This document shows, in pieces, positions 11,850 through 25,925 of a stretch of 64,000 nt of DNA; within the stretch, counting starts at the first letter, position 1, and each line of letters starts with the position of its first letter. Where the stretch lies: assembly GCA_002633005.1 (NCBI GenBank), contig NMRA01000046.1, positions 684,144 to 748,143 on the forward strand, given 5' to 3'. Both the position numbers and the translations under genes were made by a program. The DNA comes from Phoronis australis. Its lineage: Eukaryota; Phoronida; Phoronidae. The notes below the pieces were generated by a model. The model searched no databases, had not been told where the DNA came from, and saw nothing but the letters and a program-made list of their open reading frames with translations.

Positions 11850-12462
11850 AAGGTTCACTACTCCGATGGCTCACTATTCCGAAGGTTCACAGCTCCGTAA
11901 ATATCTAAACCGTCAGACTCAGGTTTAATTTTCATACTTTTACATGCAAACACAAACGATACTTCGATTATTAGATGCACTGAGTAATGTTCTTATACCG
12001 AAAACAGCGCCCGGATACTAAAGCACTTTGTTTGGATTTCATGCGCATGCGAAATTAGCCCGCATGTCTTAGTATGGAAAAATGAGTACATGAATTAGAA
12101 ATATCGGTGAATTATCAACCACGATACATTCATCAAATCTATGTCAAGATCGCATCACAACGTGACTGAAAAGTTTAGGGCCGCTGCGCCTCAACCTCAC
12201 CCAAGGAACCACGGCCAAGGTCGGGCCGAAACTAAATGGTCACCCTGTCCCTGCCATTCTTCACGAAGTCAGGGAGTCACATTTAGTCATCTTAAATTAA
12301 AAACCGCCGTTGGTCGCCGCAGCCCTGACCCGTGCCCCAGATGTTTTCCATGCTTGAGAATGAGTCGTGAGCAGACAATCAGAGTAAAGAACTGTCGGAG
12401 TTCTGGTTTAGAATTGTGGAAATTCGAAGTAGTGAATTTTCGGAGTAGTGAACCTTTTGCAT
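11850..12462. mobile_element. Inverted-repeat element with ggttcactactccga arms
   Basis: The left end (11850-11895) contains ggttcactactccgatgg, ctcactattccgaa and ggttcacagctccg. The right end (about 12400-12462) is its diverged inverse, reading on the minus strand ggttcactactccgaa, attcactacttcgaa. The interior is unrecognised. This looks like a non-autonomous element with subterminal short repeats. Confidence 0.5.
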
Positions 12463-13153
12463 AAATCTTGGAAATTTTTGCCATCAATTTTGTTGCTCGT
12501 ATGAAGTTTGCGGGCTGTGCACCATTGACACTGATTGACAAGAGACCTTCTTCATTGGCCAAAGTTCAAGTCTAGGCCTTTTTTTCCTTAATAAAGTGAA
12601 AATCCTTGACGGGGTTTTCTCAGTGCAAGAAAACACGGTAGTTGGATGTCTGGGTTTTAAGCACGACGGAGGACTGCCTACAGTGAACTTACCGTCAGCG
12701 TGTACTGAATTAACGGAAACGTACACACGTGTACATGCATGCATGTCAGTCCACCAATCCACAGTTAAAGTGGACACAAGATGAACAACACATTTGCATA
12801 TTTGACGATCACTTTCAATTCAAAATTTGAAAATGCTTGGAATTTACCGTACTACTCTAGCAATTAAACCAAAATAACAGAATAACAAATCTCAATTTTC
12901 TGCGGCATTCACACAGCATTACTTTTGGGGAGCTCTCTCGTTGCTATATAGTTTACTTAGGTCATAGGGCTCCAGTTCTTTGCCTAGGTATAGGGATTTA
13001 CTTCCAGACTCCCTTGTTACCAGATGGTGTAGCCACAACGCGCGTTCATTGCTGATGAAAAACATAAAGCTTCCTCTTATCGCCTGTACGATCCTGTCTT
13101 CTACGGCCCGATGCCACGTGAAGCGCTTTGAATCAGAAGCAAATTTCAAAACT

Positions 13154-13320
13154 CAGTGGCGGATCAAGGATATCATAAGGGGGTCAACATTTTGTCTCGG
13201 GTACTTGCGCAAAGCACGATTGCATGCGCGCACCCAGCCTGAACGATGGGGGGCTCGAATTTCTGAACCTTCTACTAAAACAGACGGAGGGCTAAAAAAC
13301 AGACGGAGGACTAAAAAAAA
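13154..13320 (+). mobile_element. hAT-like element fragment
   Basis: Starts cagtggcggatcaagg, matching the terminus of the elements at 33878 and 39576. Its interior (about 13225-13305) resembles 2165-2245. It fades into an A-rich tract, with no right terminus. Confidence 0.4.
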
Positions 13321-16300
13321 AAAAACGGGAAAACGATTGCATAGGTCGTCTGAGTCGGACACTTTCAATGGGGTCTGACATTCCCCTCAGCCGCATGTTA
13401 ATTACCGGGGTTAATTAATGAACTCAATATTTCCTCACGCTCCTGCTGCTTTATTTTTTTTTTTTTTTGGCAGCCAAGGGGGCGGGGGGCGAGCCTATGC
13501 AACTTAGTTATCATTGTAGTTAATAGTACCAGTAGCTGCAACGAGTTTGTTGTTGTTGTTCATCTATATCCTATCTTTAACGGGGTGGACCTTTTCCGGG
13601 AGGAGAGGTTCTATCGAAACACCTGAACCCGCCCCCCCCCCGGCTACGGGCCTGATATCGCCCAGCCCCCTATGGTGCACCACCCATGATTTACTGACAG
13701 TGATGTCAATGACTGTTTTAATATAATAATTATGTGAGATTGTGTGCTGGTGGACAAGGATGTTTATTTTCACTGAAGAAAAACTTACCAGAGTTGAAGC
13801 TTTTCAGTCCTCATATGTAGGGCTACGTTTTTTGGCCGAGACGACAAGGGGACAACCATCTGAGACAAAACCCTACGATAAGGTAAATGTCATAATGGTT
13901 TCCGCACTTTCATAACCTGTTCGCTGTGGCGAATACCTCATCGAGGTGAAGAGCTACGGACTCACAGTCGTCATTTCTCTCAGCCACATTAGTGAACCGC
14001 GCCCTGCTATTTGCCATAACTGAGAAATACAATTCTTGAAAACAGGCGGAAATGAAATATTAGTTGTCTAGAAATCTCTCAGTGGGAATAGACTAATATT
14101 CATATTCTATTACGGTTAGAAGATTTCACACGCAACGGATATGTACTCAAATAGTAGGAGAAAATATGTGACGTTCACAAGCGTGGAAAGGATGTTCTCC
14201 ATCAGCATCGTGTAGTTTTCCTTTTTTGGTGGCATATCTTAATGTGAATTGAATTTCTGTACAACCAAAACAGCAAAAATAGAACGATGGTTTGTTACAA
14301 ACCACGCATTAGGTCGGTAGGTAATTCCCATATTTTGACGTCGTACTATTTATTTCTTAATATGAAAATCATCTTCGTCTATTTTAAGAACAGACAATTC
14401 CCTCGTAAATAGGAAGCACAACTTGACTTGAATGTGGACAAAGTTTATGATACGAATCTGAGTTTCGTAAATTAAAGTACTTTCAGAGGAGATGAATTCC
14501 ATTCTGAGTTTGAGGAGGAGGAATGTACAATGTAATGAAGCCCCGGGGAAGGCAATAGTAATGGTGAATATTTAGTTATTCTGTTGGTTTCTTACCGCCT
14601 TCGTAAACAGTGCGCTAGTTCCATAGACAATATAAAAATAGATCATTTCACCTTCAAATAGAAAAGTAGCCGCATCTGACGTCACTCTGATGAGTGGAGA
14701 GTTCATCAATGATTATCTTTCGAGTAGATACTTGTCTTGGCAAATACGCCAATTCGGTCAACATTATTTCTTTGATGGCCATAATTTGATTACAACCGCC
14801 AAGAATGTGCTCTTGGTGTTAATTAAGTCAATGTTTTGTGCATTTTTGTTCTCAAGCACAATTTTTAAAGGTGTGACCATACGAAAAAAGGCTTGATTAG
14901 ACACAATTGCTTTAAAGACAGTGAAATCTCTGTCCAACAACAATTTGTTAATGTAAGCTACATAAAAATATTTCACAAAATTTTATTGGCTCATTTTGTC
15001 GATTAACCCTGAACAACAGGCATACAAAAATTCTTTAGCATGTATAGCTTACTAGTTAACACAGTTAATTTTTCATATATTTTATTAGGAGTGATAATTA
15101 AACGCCTAATTGTAGAGATGAATACATGGGCACTGAGTAATAAACAGAGGCGATTCTCCCGCCGGCCAGGTGGACGTCCACGCCAGCTGAGTTGGGCTCC
15201 ATTGTTCTCACACTAACACAGTGAGGATTGTCTCAAGAGTTGGAACAAGGTGTGCACGATTAAACAAGGGAGTCATTAAAGCTGGGGATTTGAAGAGAAT
15301 GGTCACTCTGACGCCAAACAAAAGGAGTTCCCGCGCTTTCACTATCGACATTCATCTGCTTTAACAAATCGACTAATTCGGGATAATCATTGCTTATTTA
15401 ATCACGACGTTCTTTCACAAACACGCGGACAAAAGCACAATTACGTGTTCGCCAATAACCTGCGTGTCTGTTGTTTTGTTGGAAATTTTCATTAAGTGCT
15501 CCACGAAAACGTTGAAAACTTTGTTTACGAGCACAAACAGATTTTGTCAAACACGATATTGTTAAAAGATTTACACAGAGCTCGCTGGGCCCATTCGAAA
15601 TCGCAAATGTTAAACAGGAATAAATCACATTCGCGGCAGAACATATTATAATAGAGGCAATCAATGAACTCCATCCTGTCCGTGATTTTATCATATTCAG
15701 GAATACTTACTGGTCGTATTTGAAAAAATTAAAATGGTACGTCCCCAAAACATAGACCAAAACAGCGATTTTCAAAGATGGCGATGGATATGGCTGTTGG
15801 AGAACGCTTTTTGTGCTCCATTTCGGCATGACATCCATTATGATTTTCTGCAAGACATTTAAACACGTCATGAATCACTCAGTCATCGTTCGCGAATTCT
15901 CTTTGTGCACAAGAACTTGTTTTTCTCAGAAACTAATGTTCATGTCAATTTTGAGCTGATGAATGAATAAACACAAGGATAAACACAATATCAATTAGTA
16001 AGCCTTGGTCTAAGGAAACGTTATAATACTTCGAGTCGATATCTATTTATAAGCCACAAATGCACCCACATACGATTTACAAATGATTTGGATGACGTGA
16101 GTCAGTGCGGAAGTCTGGAACGTTCCTTGAAGCATTTCTTATGTTTTCTATTGTTAACATTTCTTCAAGCCCACGACCCTGATTGAGCCTACATGTCGTT
16201 TATTGTAAAGGAATTTTACCTGATAGTGGATCACATATGTGTTTTGTTATTGTCACAACGATGTTAAAACTGTAAACGTAACTGAATGCGACGACACATC

Positions 16301-19300
16301 AACTGAATGCGACGATCACAACACATCAAGACAACTCACAAGTTTTTAAAGCTGCTTTTCACCCCGCAAGTTAATGATGACGCTCTGGGGTTAAAAAGCA
16401 TCACTACGCTAATCCGATCTTGAATTGTTGCCAATTGAACCGGCGACCGCAGGTCACGTACACGTGCCATCTTGCAATTTGTATTTTTTGGGTAGGCCAT
16501 TCCCTTGAAACTCTGGGGCATATCAAACCTGATTTGTCGTATTAACAGATATTAACAAGTAAAAACGCCATTCCCGTCCAATGCCCTCAAACAAAATAAT
16601 GCTCTATGACCGAGTATGCTATGACCTTCGACAACCCTCAAAAGACTGGAGGAAAATTTGAGAACTCCTTTCCAAGTCTGCGAAATGGCCAAGCGTGACG
16701 TACGCTTTTAGCGAATTGCACGGCAACTATGGAGAAAGACCACACACCAAAAATCATAATACCCAATCTGTGATCTGATGGTTCCTGCTTTTATCTTTCA
16801 AGATTGTCGACAATGATGCATTAACAGGTGACAAAACGAGAATTGGCTAAAATCATCAAAACAGGGTTTAGTATCCTTTTGAGTAGCTCATGGTTTCGAT
16901 GTTTTTTGGTAACCGAAATGGAACGCTATCAAGGGAAGGAAAGTTTGAGGCCGATTTTATGAGAGTAAATAACCTAATCCTGTTTCCGTTTTAGCCAACT
17001 AACAGGACGATATGCAGCTTTACAATTCTCAAAAAAATATTTTCCACGGTTTTCACCCAGTATTATATTTGTCGATTTCCGTGTGTTCACGTATTCACTT
17101 CACTTGTATTCGTTTTCAAGTAATAGGAGTACCTTAAAGGGACATCAGCGACGAGAAAAGTGACTATCAGCCTCATCGCGGAATCCAATCGGCATATCAC
17201 GTGATCACGGTGTGCTGGCGGAACTGATCCCCTTTAATAAGTACCACAGCTTCAGCGCGGAATCGAACAACGTAACACCCTATTAGCGAAGCTAAATCAC
17301 TCGATTTTAAACGCATATGAATGGTAAGGACGCGGGCCTTGATATCAATGAGTGCTTGACAACGGTGAAAATTGATGATTAATTGTAAACAAAATCACAA
17401 AATTCAACGGATTCCGTTGTTTTCATGCTCTGGTCAAACCTAGTAACTTGAAGAAGTCTAACTCATCCAACAATAATGTTTAAAATGTCAATTAAAAAGC
17501 TTGTCGCTATCTCATAAACAGTTAACTTCATTCCAGAATATGTTTTTCACGGGAAAAAGCTGCTGAAGGGGATCGGGGCCTAACCTCTGTACTCGCAACT
17601 CAACTGGAAAATTGGACAATGGTTGACACACTTCGAGTAAACTTACAACTTTGTGCTCATATGATATCAATTGATTGGTTAAGTTTGGTGCGAGTCTTGA
17701 ACTCGGGAGATTACATCCCAGGTCTTACTAAATTTGCAGAATGTACACAAACAAGTACTAAATAATATACAAATGACCTTGGAATGCTCGGAATCACTTC
17801 TCATTCAAGATTGTTTTCTTTATCTCGTTCCTTTACCTATCAGAGAAATCCTGGTTTATACAATTTTTTGTGCTTTTTAATTCTCTCAGTCTCACGTTGA
17901 CAAAATAGAAATCATTCATAAATTATAGTTCAGCACGTGTTTGCGTTTTTATATTTGCGGTTTTGTTATTGAAGTGGACGAGCAATCTTGTAACGGGGAA
18001 ATTTACAGACAGCAAAAAATTGTCCCTAACTACTTTGTTAAGTTTTGACGTTGCTGGCACTTTGTTCTCAATTAAATCGGTTTGGTTTGGATCGTTTTAT
18101 GGGAATTTGACCGAAAACTAACTCAAAACAGCATGAAAATTCTGCTTAGTGGCGTTCATTGTACTCCACTAGTGTCCGTGGCTCATCGATTGGTCTGGAA
18201 CCAAACTGTCGAGTAATTGAACGACTAGCCTACATGGCCGTGCACAAGTTTCCTATGTTTTTACAGCACTGTTACACCTACGCAAGGTAATTTTGTTGTT
18301 ATGAGTTATGAGTGATTGTTCTGCAATACAAAAGTCTTACGTAAGTTAGCAGGCACCTACAATGAGACATTATCTAAGCTCTAAAATATGACGCAGTTTA
18401 ATGACGTAATGCGATGCCATACCAAACTGGTAAATAGAGCCTAAATATGTTGAATACGTCAGCTTGCTTTTGGAAGTGTTTGGTACTGACAGTTATTAAT
18501 GAATAAGCTGTTCAACACTCCAATGCCCGTCTACGATTGAAAGAACATTGGTTGCTGAGAAAAATAAGCTGCCACTGAAATTACGTAAGGGAGTTGAGGT
18601 CGAGTTCAAGCCAATGCCTAGTTATTTTGGTGATGATCATTAGAGTACATCGTAAAAAGCCAATACATTATTAGCGCATGATGTAAACAAGGAAAAAAAA
18701 TTTCCAGCATGACTTCAATATCGACAATTTTAAGCACATTGTGAAGGACATCGGAAATTTAGAGATCTATCAAACCTACTTATTTAAGAAACGTTTCATT
18801 GCGATACATTGAACCCAAAACAGAAGGTACTTCTGTCGGTTTGGTTTGATAATTAGTCACAGGATTCAGTTATAAATGCAAGTTGTCTTGCATCACTTCT
18901 GTTTACACTTTTGTTGCTTGGTCGGATTAATTTGTAATACAAATATAACGGTTATTTACACCTTTCTATTGTCTACAGCATTCAAAACATGCATCAAAAT
19001 TTTGGTGTCAGTCGTTGCTTCAGCATTTCTGTTGTAGGCTGTTGACCATACAGTTAGAGTTAGAATGACGTCACTAAGCGTCTGGTAAATAAACCACAAG
19101 TGCCAGTGACCGCCTCGTGCCCTGACCACTGAATGTCAACAACTCGGCCAATGGTTTCCTCAACAAGCGTGAAAACATCTCAACGGGAGCATGTTGATAT
19201 ACCGATATCACACGAAACTGCGCACAAGTATTGGTGAAATTTTTTATTTAAGTGTCTATTTCGAGTTACCACGGCATTAAACTGAACACATTATTGTCCG

Positions 19301-19474
19301 GTGTTACCGACATTGTTAAATTAAAAAAAGAAGTTAATCTTGTAATGTTCGTATAAATCTCAGGTACAACCTGAGGCTAAAAATATGCAACTCAAAAAAT
19401 ATTTAACTGCGATTTGGCATGATTTCATGTGAATCCCTGTCGCAACCTTCATTAACTGACATTCAGTTTTGTGT

Positions 19475-19475
<1 letters not shown>

Positions 19476-19523
<48 letters not shown>
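19476..19523. repeat. AATC tetranucleotide microsatellite
   Basis: About 11-12 uninterrupted AATC units. Confidence 0.95.
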
Positions 19524-19525
<2 letters not shown>

Positions 19526-22500
19526 TCATTTATTTTAGTGACCAGTAACAATTGCTACCCAGCCACAACTTGGGCTTATAAGTCACCATTTCTAAAGAGA
19601 ACGCACAAAAAATAAAATGCAATGTATTTTGTGTCGTGACTATGTGCATACGCAACCTCAGGTAAAAGTTGACGAAAATGAAAGTGGACCGAAGGAAGTG
19701 AGTTATCGGGGGGTTATCGATATGCCATATTTCCACTTACATCGACCGCAGTAGAGTGACTTTTCGTCTTCGAGAACGATTCTATTCTCGCAATAGCATA
19801 AGATCAACACTTCTATTGACCTCTTAATTGATTTAGCCAATAATTTATTGTGAAAAAATGCCACCCTATTAGTAAAAGCTTATCGTTTCATTTATCTTTG
19901 GAGGTTACCGAAAAAATTCTAATTGAAGCCGGATTTTCAATAAAAGCCGGCCTGTAATAGAAGACGAGTAGTAGATTCTGAAATTATGATTAACGCTTAG
20001 TCCCCAATACTTCTGAGGACATTTATGACCTTGGAGCGGATGATAGCCAAAGCAACTTTTTATTCACCGGATTTCTAATAAAATTCCCGGCTTTAAAAAA
20101 GTGAAGGGCCAGCTCTGCATCACCTCGGGAAATAACAAACGCCCGTGGTTCTATTAGTAGTTTCACGGTAATTCTATTCAAGAAGCAGTCAAACAAGGGA
20201 ATAATGCATTATGGTTTAATTGTTCGATGGAAATCTTGTTCCGCCTCTAAATTTGTGGTCTAACCTGTTTTAGTATTTTAACTATTGGTTTAAACCAAGG
20301 TTTCTTCAATTTCTGCTTAGCAGATTATAATTATTCTAATGCACTATTGCAACTTCAAGTGTTATTTATTGGCGAAATTAGCTATATATTGTTCGGTCTG
20401 ATCATTTATTTGAAGATGGTATTTGACTAATATCGAAACGTCGTTTACATGCTGCATGACTCGAGCGTCGTTTTTTGAATTTCACTTTTGGGACTGTCGC
20501 AATCTGTTGGAATAAAAAACTATTAGGCTGTTAACTGCCGACTTGACATAGAGTATATATAAAAACAAATTTTATTTTTCGATATCTGTTATGAGACTGA
20601 GCTGGACTAACCATTCACCAACATTCATTGCTTATCAACAACCTTTTTGTTATCACCCACATACATGTACCTCCTGTTTTACATGTTATAGTGTTGTATT
20701 GTATTCGACTGAGCCATATGGTACTTTGAGAACTATTGGTATATTAAAAGTTCTCGTTTTTGGCCAAATTAGCATAAGAAAACATGCGCTTTAGCGGTCG
20801 ATGTTATATTTAAAATACTATACACAAGGTTTAGACGTTTCGTTACTTTGCTCAGAACATCATCAGTGAAAACACACCCCTAAAACTTGAACACTGCAGA
20901 GCGATCAAATAGTACTTCCACAAAGTTACAACTCTGGCCGTGAAATTCGCCCATTTTCTGTTTCATGTCTCCTTTTCATTTTCTGACAGTGTTTGATTGT
21001 TCTGCAGTGTTCACCTTTTAGTGTTTGGTTTTCATTGATGGAGTTCCATTCCAAGCAAAATAATGACCTCTGTACCTTATGGTATTGTAAATATGACGTC
21101 GTTCGCTAAAGCGCTTATTTGTATTCTTCTGTTGCTATACGTATATGAGCTACGCAAATTGTGTTTTTGCGTCCGTCACGGTGTTTTACAGTCCGTTAGC
21201 CGTGCAGTTTTGTACTTTGTTCCCTGGTAACCAATGTTCTCACTCAAGAGGTTACCCTCTTTTTCAACATAACAAGTAGTGGAGTCCGGAAAATGGTAGT
21301 TCGCCTTTTGCCGATTTACAATACTTTTCACGTAATATGCTAGTGATGACAATGTCGAATAATCAAAGATCATTCATCTGCTGATTTTGTCTGACTTTCC
21401 AAGAAATGCGAGGTTGAATAATAGAATACCCCTATCACAGTCAGGAAGATGGTAACTAAAGATTCACATTTACTGTTTTCTGTTCACAAATTGATGAGAC
21501 CGAATTTCAAGGAAACTAAAGCCTATTGCCTTTCACAGATGGAATATCATTTAGCTATTGCTATATTTCACTGTTTTCGTCAACTATAAGAATTTTTTGT
21601 TAGTAAGTAATCTTAGAACAGGTAACACTTGTCCATTTAGTAGGGAATTGCTGCAATGTCGGAATGCAGTACGCTACTTCAGTTTAATAAAGCGAAATAA
21701 TAAAGATGATTAGTTGGACTTTTTATGTAATCTGTTAGTTCAACTGTCGTAAATACCCAACGTTTGTTGTGCGTTCACTCTTTGTCTCTTCAAATCTTCA
21801 TTCGCTTTGTGTATGCTCAATTGTATAATAACAGTTACTCAGAGCTAACTAATTTACGCTTCACATTTGGAGCGTTGTGAAGTGACAGATGTCGCGAAGG
21901 GATTCCATACAAAGAGGTCTTCTTGAGTTACGAACAACATGTGTGTATTATTGAGAGATTAAGTTTATCTTTGTTATTCTCTCGTTGTCGGCAAAAGTGT
22001 TTGTCCAACACGATGAAAATGACCATTACGGGAGAGTATGTGTCAATATGAGATTAATTTACTTAAATGTTGGGTTATACTTTAAAATGTATTTCAGGAC
22101 AGGATTTTCTGGTACTGACTTCACTATGGCTTCAATTGTTCATGCTCTTGATTAATGACAAAACACGAAGTAGCATTAATTTATTCTAGATCCATACGCT
22201 GATACCATCAAGGAAATCTAGGATAAACTGTTCCCAGGTGGTTGCGTCAGATGACAGAACGAACGCGAAAGATGACGAGTCATCGGCACCGTCGTTGAGG
22301 GCTCGAATCCCTGGTTCAAATTAGCCGTCAGATCAAACTGAACTCGACTCTTCTGCATCAGCTAAAGCGGCATTAAATCAGGGCTTTCTGTCATTTTTAT
22401 TCAGATGTTCTGAAACTGACTTTGTCCTTTCTTTGCTCAGTTTACAAGTGATCTCAGTTCTCGCCACATTCGAGATCACAGCGTGACGACAAATGTTACG

Positions 22501-22667
22501 AGCTTGATCTGAAAAAATAATGAACCGCCAGTGCTTTTTAAGCCCACAACGCACTTCCGTTTTCCTCAACAATTTCATAAATGTAAGTGGCGCAAATCAA
22601 GATTTGTTTTTTGACAAACGGGTTTTAAGGCCACTTTAATGTCATGAGAATGATTTGCGTCGATGAC

Positions 22668-22799
22668 TAGCATGTCCCATTTAGAAACGAGTGAGATGAG
22701 CCAACGAACACATTCACTAGGTATGATGATACATAGCATGTCCCATTTAGAGACCAGTGAGATGAGCCAACGAATACATTCACTAGGTATTATGTTACG
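22668..22799. repeat. Two-copy 66-bp tandem duplication
   Basis: Copies at 22668-22733 and 22734-22799 differ at only a few positions. No function evident. Confidence 0.9.
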
Positions 22800-25700
22800 A
22801 GAAAAGCTTTGTGAACAAGTGCTACTGTATATGAACGTCCTTTGGTCCACGCGCCCGCAGGTGAAGCTGCGCCTATATGCGGACTGAGCTCATACGTCTA
22901 CACGTGAAACAAATACTTCGAATACAGTAAAAAGGATTTCAGCTTTTACGGTATTTCGGCAAAATATGAACTGGAATACTCAACCACACCCATCTTTAAC
23001 TAGCGACTGGTGTAAAATAACTTAGATCCACAAACAACCTGAGATTCAAAACATTGGCAAACAAGAAAAGTGTCACAATGCCATCAATAGTCTCTGACAG
23101 CCTATTCAGTTTGGACCGTCTGTCACAGGTGGTCTAGTCTTATTGATTTTGAGAACAGAATCATTATGCTATCATGGTAAGTAAACACCAGTCTATTAGA
23201 GTTAACCAGTCCATTTCATGATTTCCATGCTCAGACTGCAAGAAAGAAGGAAATGTCCTGTTTAACCATTACACATAACTATATTGTTTTTGGAACCATG
23301 TCTCGCCGCTGAGACTTTTCTTCTTGTCAATAAAACTATCAATTATTGAATCTCGATTGAAAATTTCAACAAAAACAATCCATGTGTTACTTTCTTTCGT
23401 TGTGCTGATCGGTCTTATATTTATAAAACACTGATGGTAAGTTACTAAATAAGCTCGTCAGGGTAGTATCCACGGTTTCTAAAAGGGGGTCGGGTCAAGG
23501 ATTTTTTAAAAGGGGTAGCCAAGTCAACAATTTGAAAATTCTAGATTTGATATCACTAAAATCAAGGGAAAAGAGGGAGTTTGGACCCCTTTTACCCCCG
23601 CTGGATTTGCCTATGCTAGTGGAGGTTCATTCTCCGGTTTGGTTGTATGCCGTAGGCCCATCATTGAGAGCCAGCACAGACCACGTGAGCTGGTCTCATC
23701 CAGTCACAGCATCCGTTTGTATGTACTTCAGATCGAGGTCTATGCCTGTTGAGTGCAATTTGTTCGCATTAAATATCCACGTTATTTTGTCCTGATAATA
23801 GCTACCGTTTAATCCTGGTCCCGCCCATTTCAGCCCACTGATAAAAATCAAATTAGCACACAATCGTCGGGCGTGATAATAAATAGTTTTACAAATCTCT
23901 ACGCACGCAAATGCTGAATGATCAAGATAAAGTCCACTGCCTAGGGACACTTATTAACCATTTATTTGAACATCGAAAATATGCTGAATTTGCTAACCCA
24001 GTTTATATATTATGCTGAAAATAATGGTTTATCATTACCAATTTCAAAGTCTATTTTTGTTTCATGGGAAAAGCTAGGGAATGTATTTAATGCAACACAT
24101 GAGGACAGCGTTAGACTATTTTTATCAACACGTTTTTTGTTCTGGTCCAGTTCCCGCTGGGATGTTAATGGGCCAGACCCGTAAACAATAAAGATGTGTC
24201 AACTTTGTGATCATTGCACCACTTCCCTTACCCCATCCCTCGCCCTCTCAGGAGTTAGGCAAGACGTAGCCCCTCGATTGGCCATTTAGGGGCTACAATA
24301 CTTCCATTCGCTTTCTGTACGCATTTCGTTACATGTATTTTAAACGGGCCAAATCCGGCCACCGATTTTGAGTTTTCACCTCGTCAAAAATACATTTCAC
24401 ACTTAAAACTATCATTTAAAAAACCGCTTACTTTCATCGTTGGTCCTTTCTACTTCTATGCATATCTTCGATGAAGTTTAGTTGTAAGAATTAAGGTGAC
24501 TTTGGCGAAGAATTCCTACTCCACTTGTTGGTTGCCGTTAACTTTTTCACCATGCGCGCGATAACCATAAAAGTATGTCAACTGTGTCACGTGAGTTAAG
24601 CAAAGCTAGCGCGAGACTGAGCGGAGCTCGTTACGCTATCGAGTGACACTTGCAAAATAGCATGAGAAGGTATTAGGTGAAATTTGTAAGTTTTGTGTTA
24701 TTTGGACTTTTTATTCGTCAACATGCGTGATTTCACGTAACTTTCTCAAAATGGCACCCGGTAAGAGAAACTCGAGCAAACCGCGACCGATTTTCATCGA
24801 TTTGTTCAAATTATCTCGACTGAATCGTCCCCAGACTTATGGTATGAGTTGTTTATAACTCCATGTGCATATATGCATGTTTCATTTGATTTTATTTCCA
24901 GTATTTTGAAATGAGTAACTTTTTGTGGGGATGTAGGCCTACTATCGCCCCTGTATGCCTGCGGCATCCAGGGCGATGTAATTACCTACTCAGGAGTCAG
25001 TGATAATTTTCTCGCCAACTGTAAATCCCTTCTTGATAGAGTTCCTATCACGAATTTAAACGAGGACCACAAACGTCGGTGATGGTTTACGTTCACTCGT
25101 ATTGCACCCTCTTGGCCACAGCTCGTGTACACCCGTCGTGTTGTACACTTTCTAAGCTACTATCTTTTATATTAAGCAATATTGTGAGATTGCTCAGGGC
25201 AACAAAATGCTAGGTAAGCCGTGGACACGTTTATATGAATGTATTTGTTTGTGTTTTCATGGACATGGCTTCACTTGAATCATGATCGCAAATCGTTCAA
25301 CACACAAGACTTGTGTTTAAAATGAGACAATAAGTAACAATGAAGCATAAATAAAGTCGACAAAATTGAACAAAATTACACAATTTTTATCCCAGACACT
25401 TAAAAGGTATTCGGAGCTTTTTATCACTTTCGCTTTTGTTTTCATAAAAATCTGGGAGTCCAATGCCCTGCACATTCAGTCTTGAACCATGCGACCCCCA
25501 GATAACGTGTAGCTTTATAGTTCAGGTATGATATCCAAAAAGTGCAGTTCTTTGATATTAGTAACCCTCAAAATTTGCATTTAATTTAGCAATTATAATC
25601 ACCTGGTTATCGAGTGGTTCAAATCTGATTTGGTGATATCAGAAAGCGAGGTTGCTGTGTATGTGAATCATACCATTCGAATTTTTTATTTTGATACTCA

Positions 25701-25860
25701 GAAGGAAGCCAATTGGTCAATTAGCCAAACACTGAAAATTTATAAATGCTTCCAAAAATCATATTAGATCTATGCTTAAAATCATTCAAAAGTAAGCATG
25801 AAAGTCAAATTATTTCAGGAAGACTAGAAAGAATACAAACCCACCCGTCCGTTTAGTCGT

Positions 25861-25925
25861 GGGCGGCGCACCACAAGGGGACTGGGGGGCTTTAGCCCCC
25901 TCTTTTTTTCAGTGCTGCGCCGCCC
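25861..25925. repeat. 65-bp GC-rich palindromic element
   Basis: Begins gggcggcgcacc and ends gtgctgcgccgccc, with a central ggggggctttagcccccc-like palindrome. Same family as 27630, 49944 and 50018. It can fold into a near-complete hairpin. Confidence 0.7.

Noticed and set aside
15398-15694. 98-codon minus-strand ORF with a membrane-like segment, considered as a third CACNG exon
   Set aside because: No GLW-C-C or helix motifs of the family and no matching splice phases.
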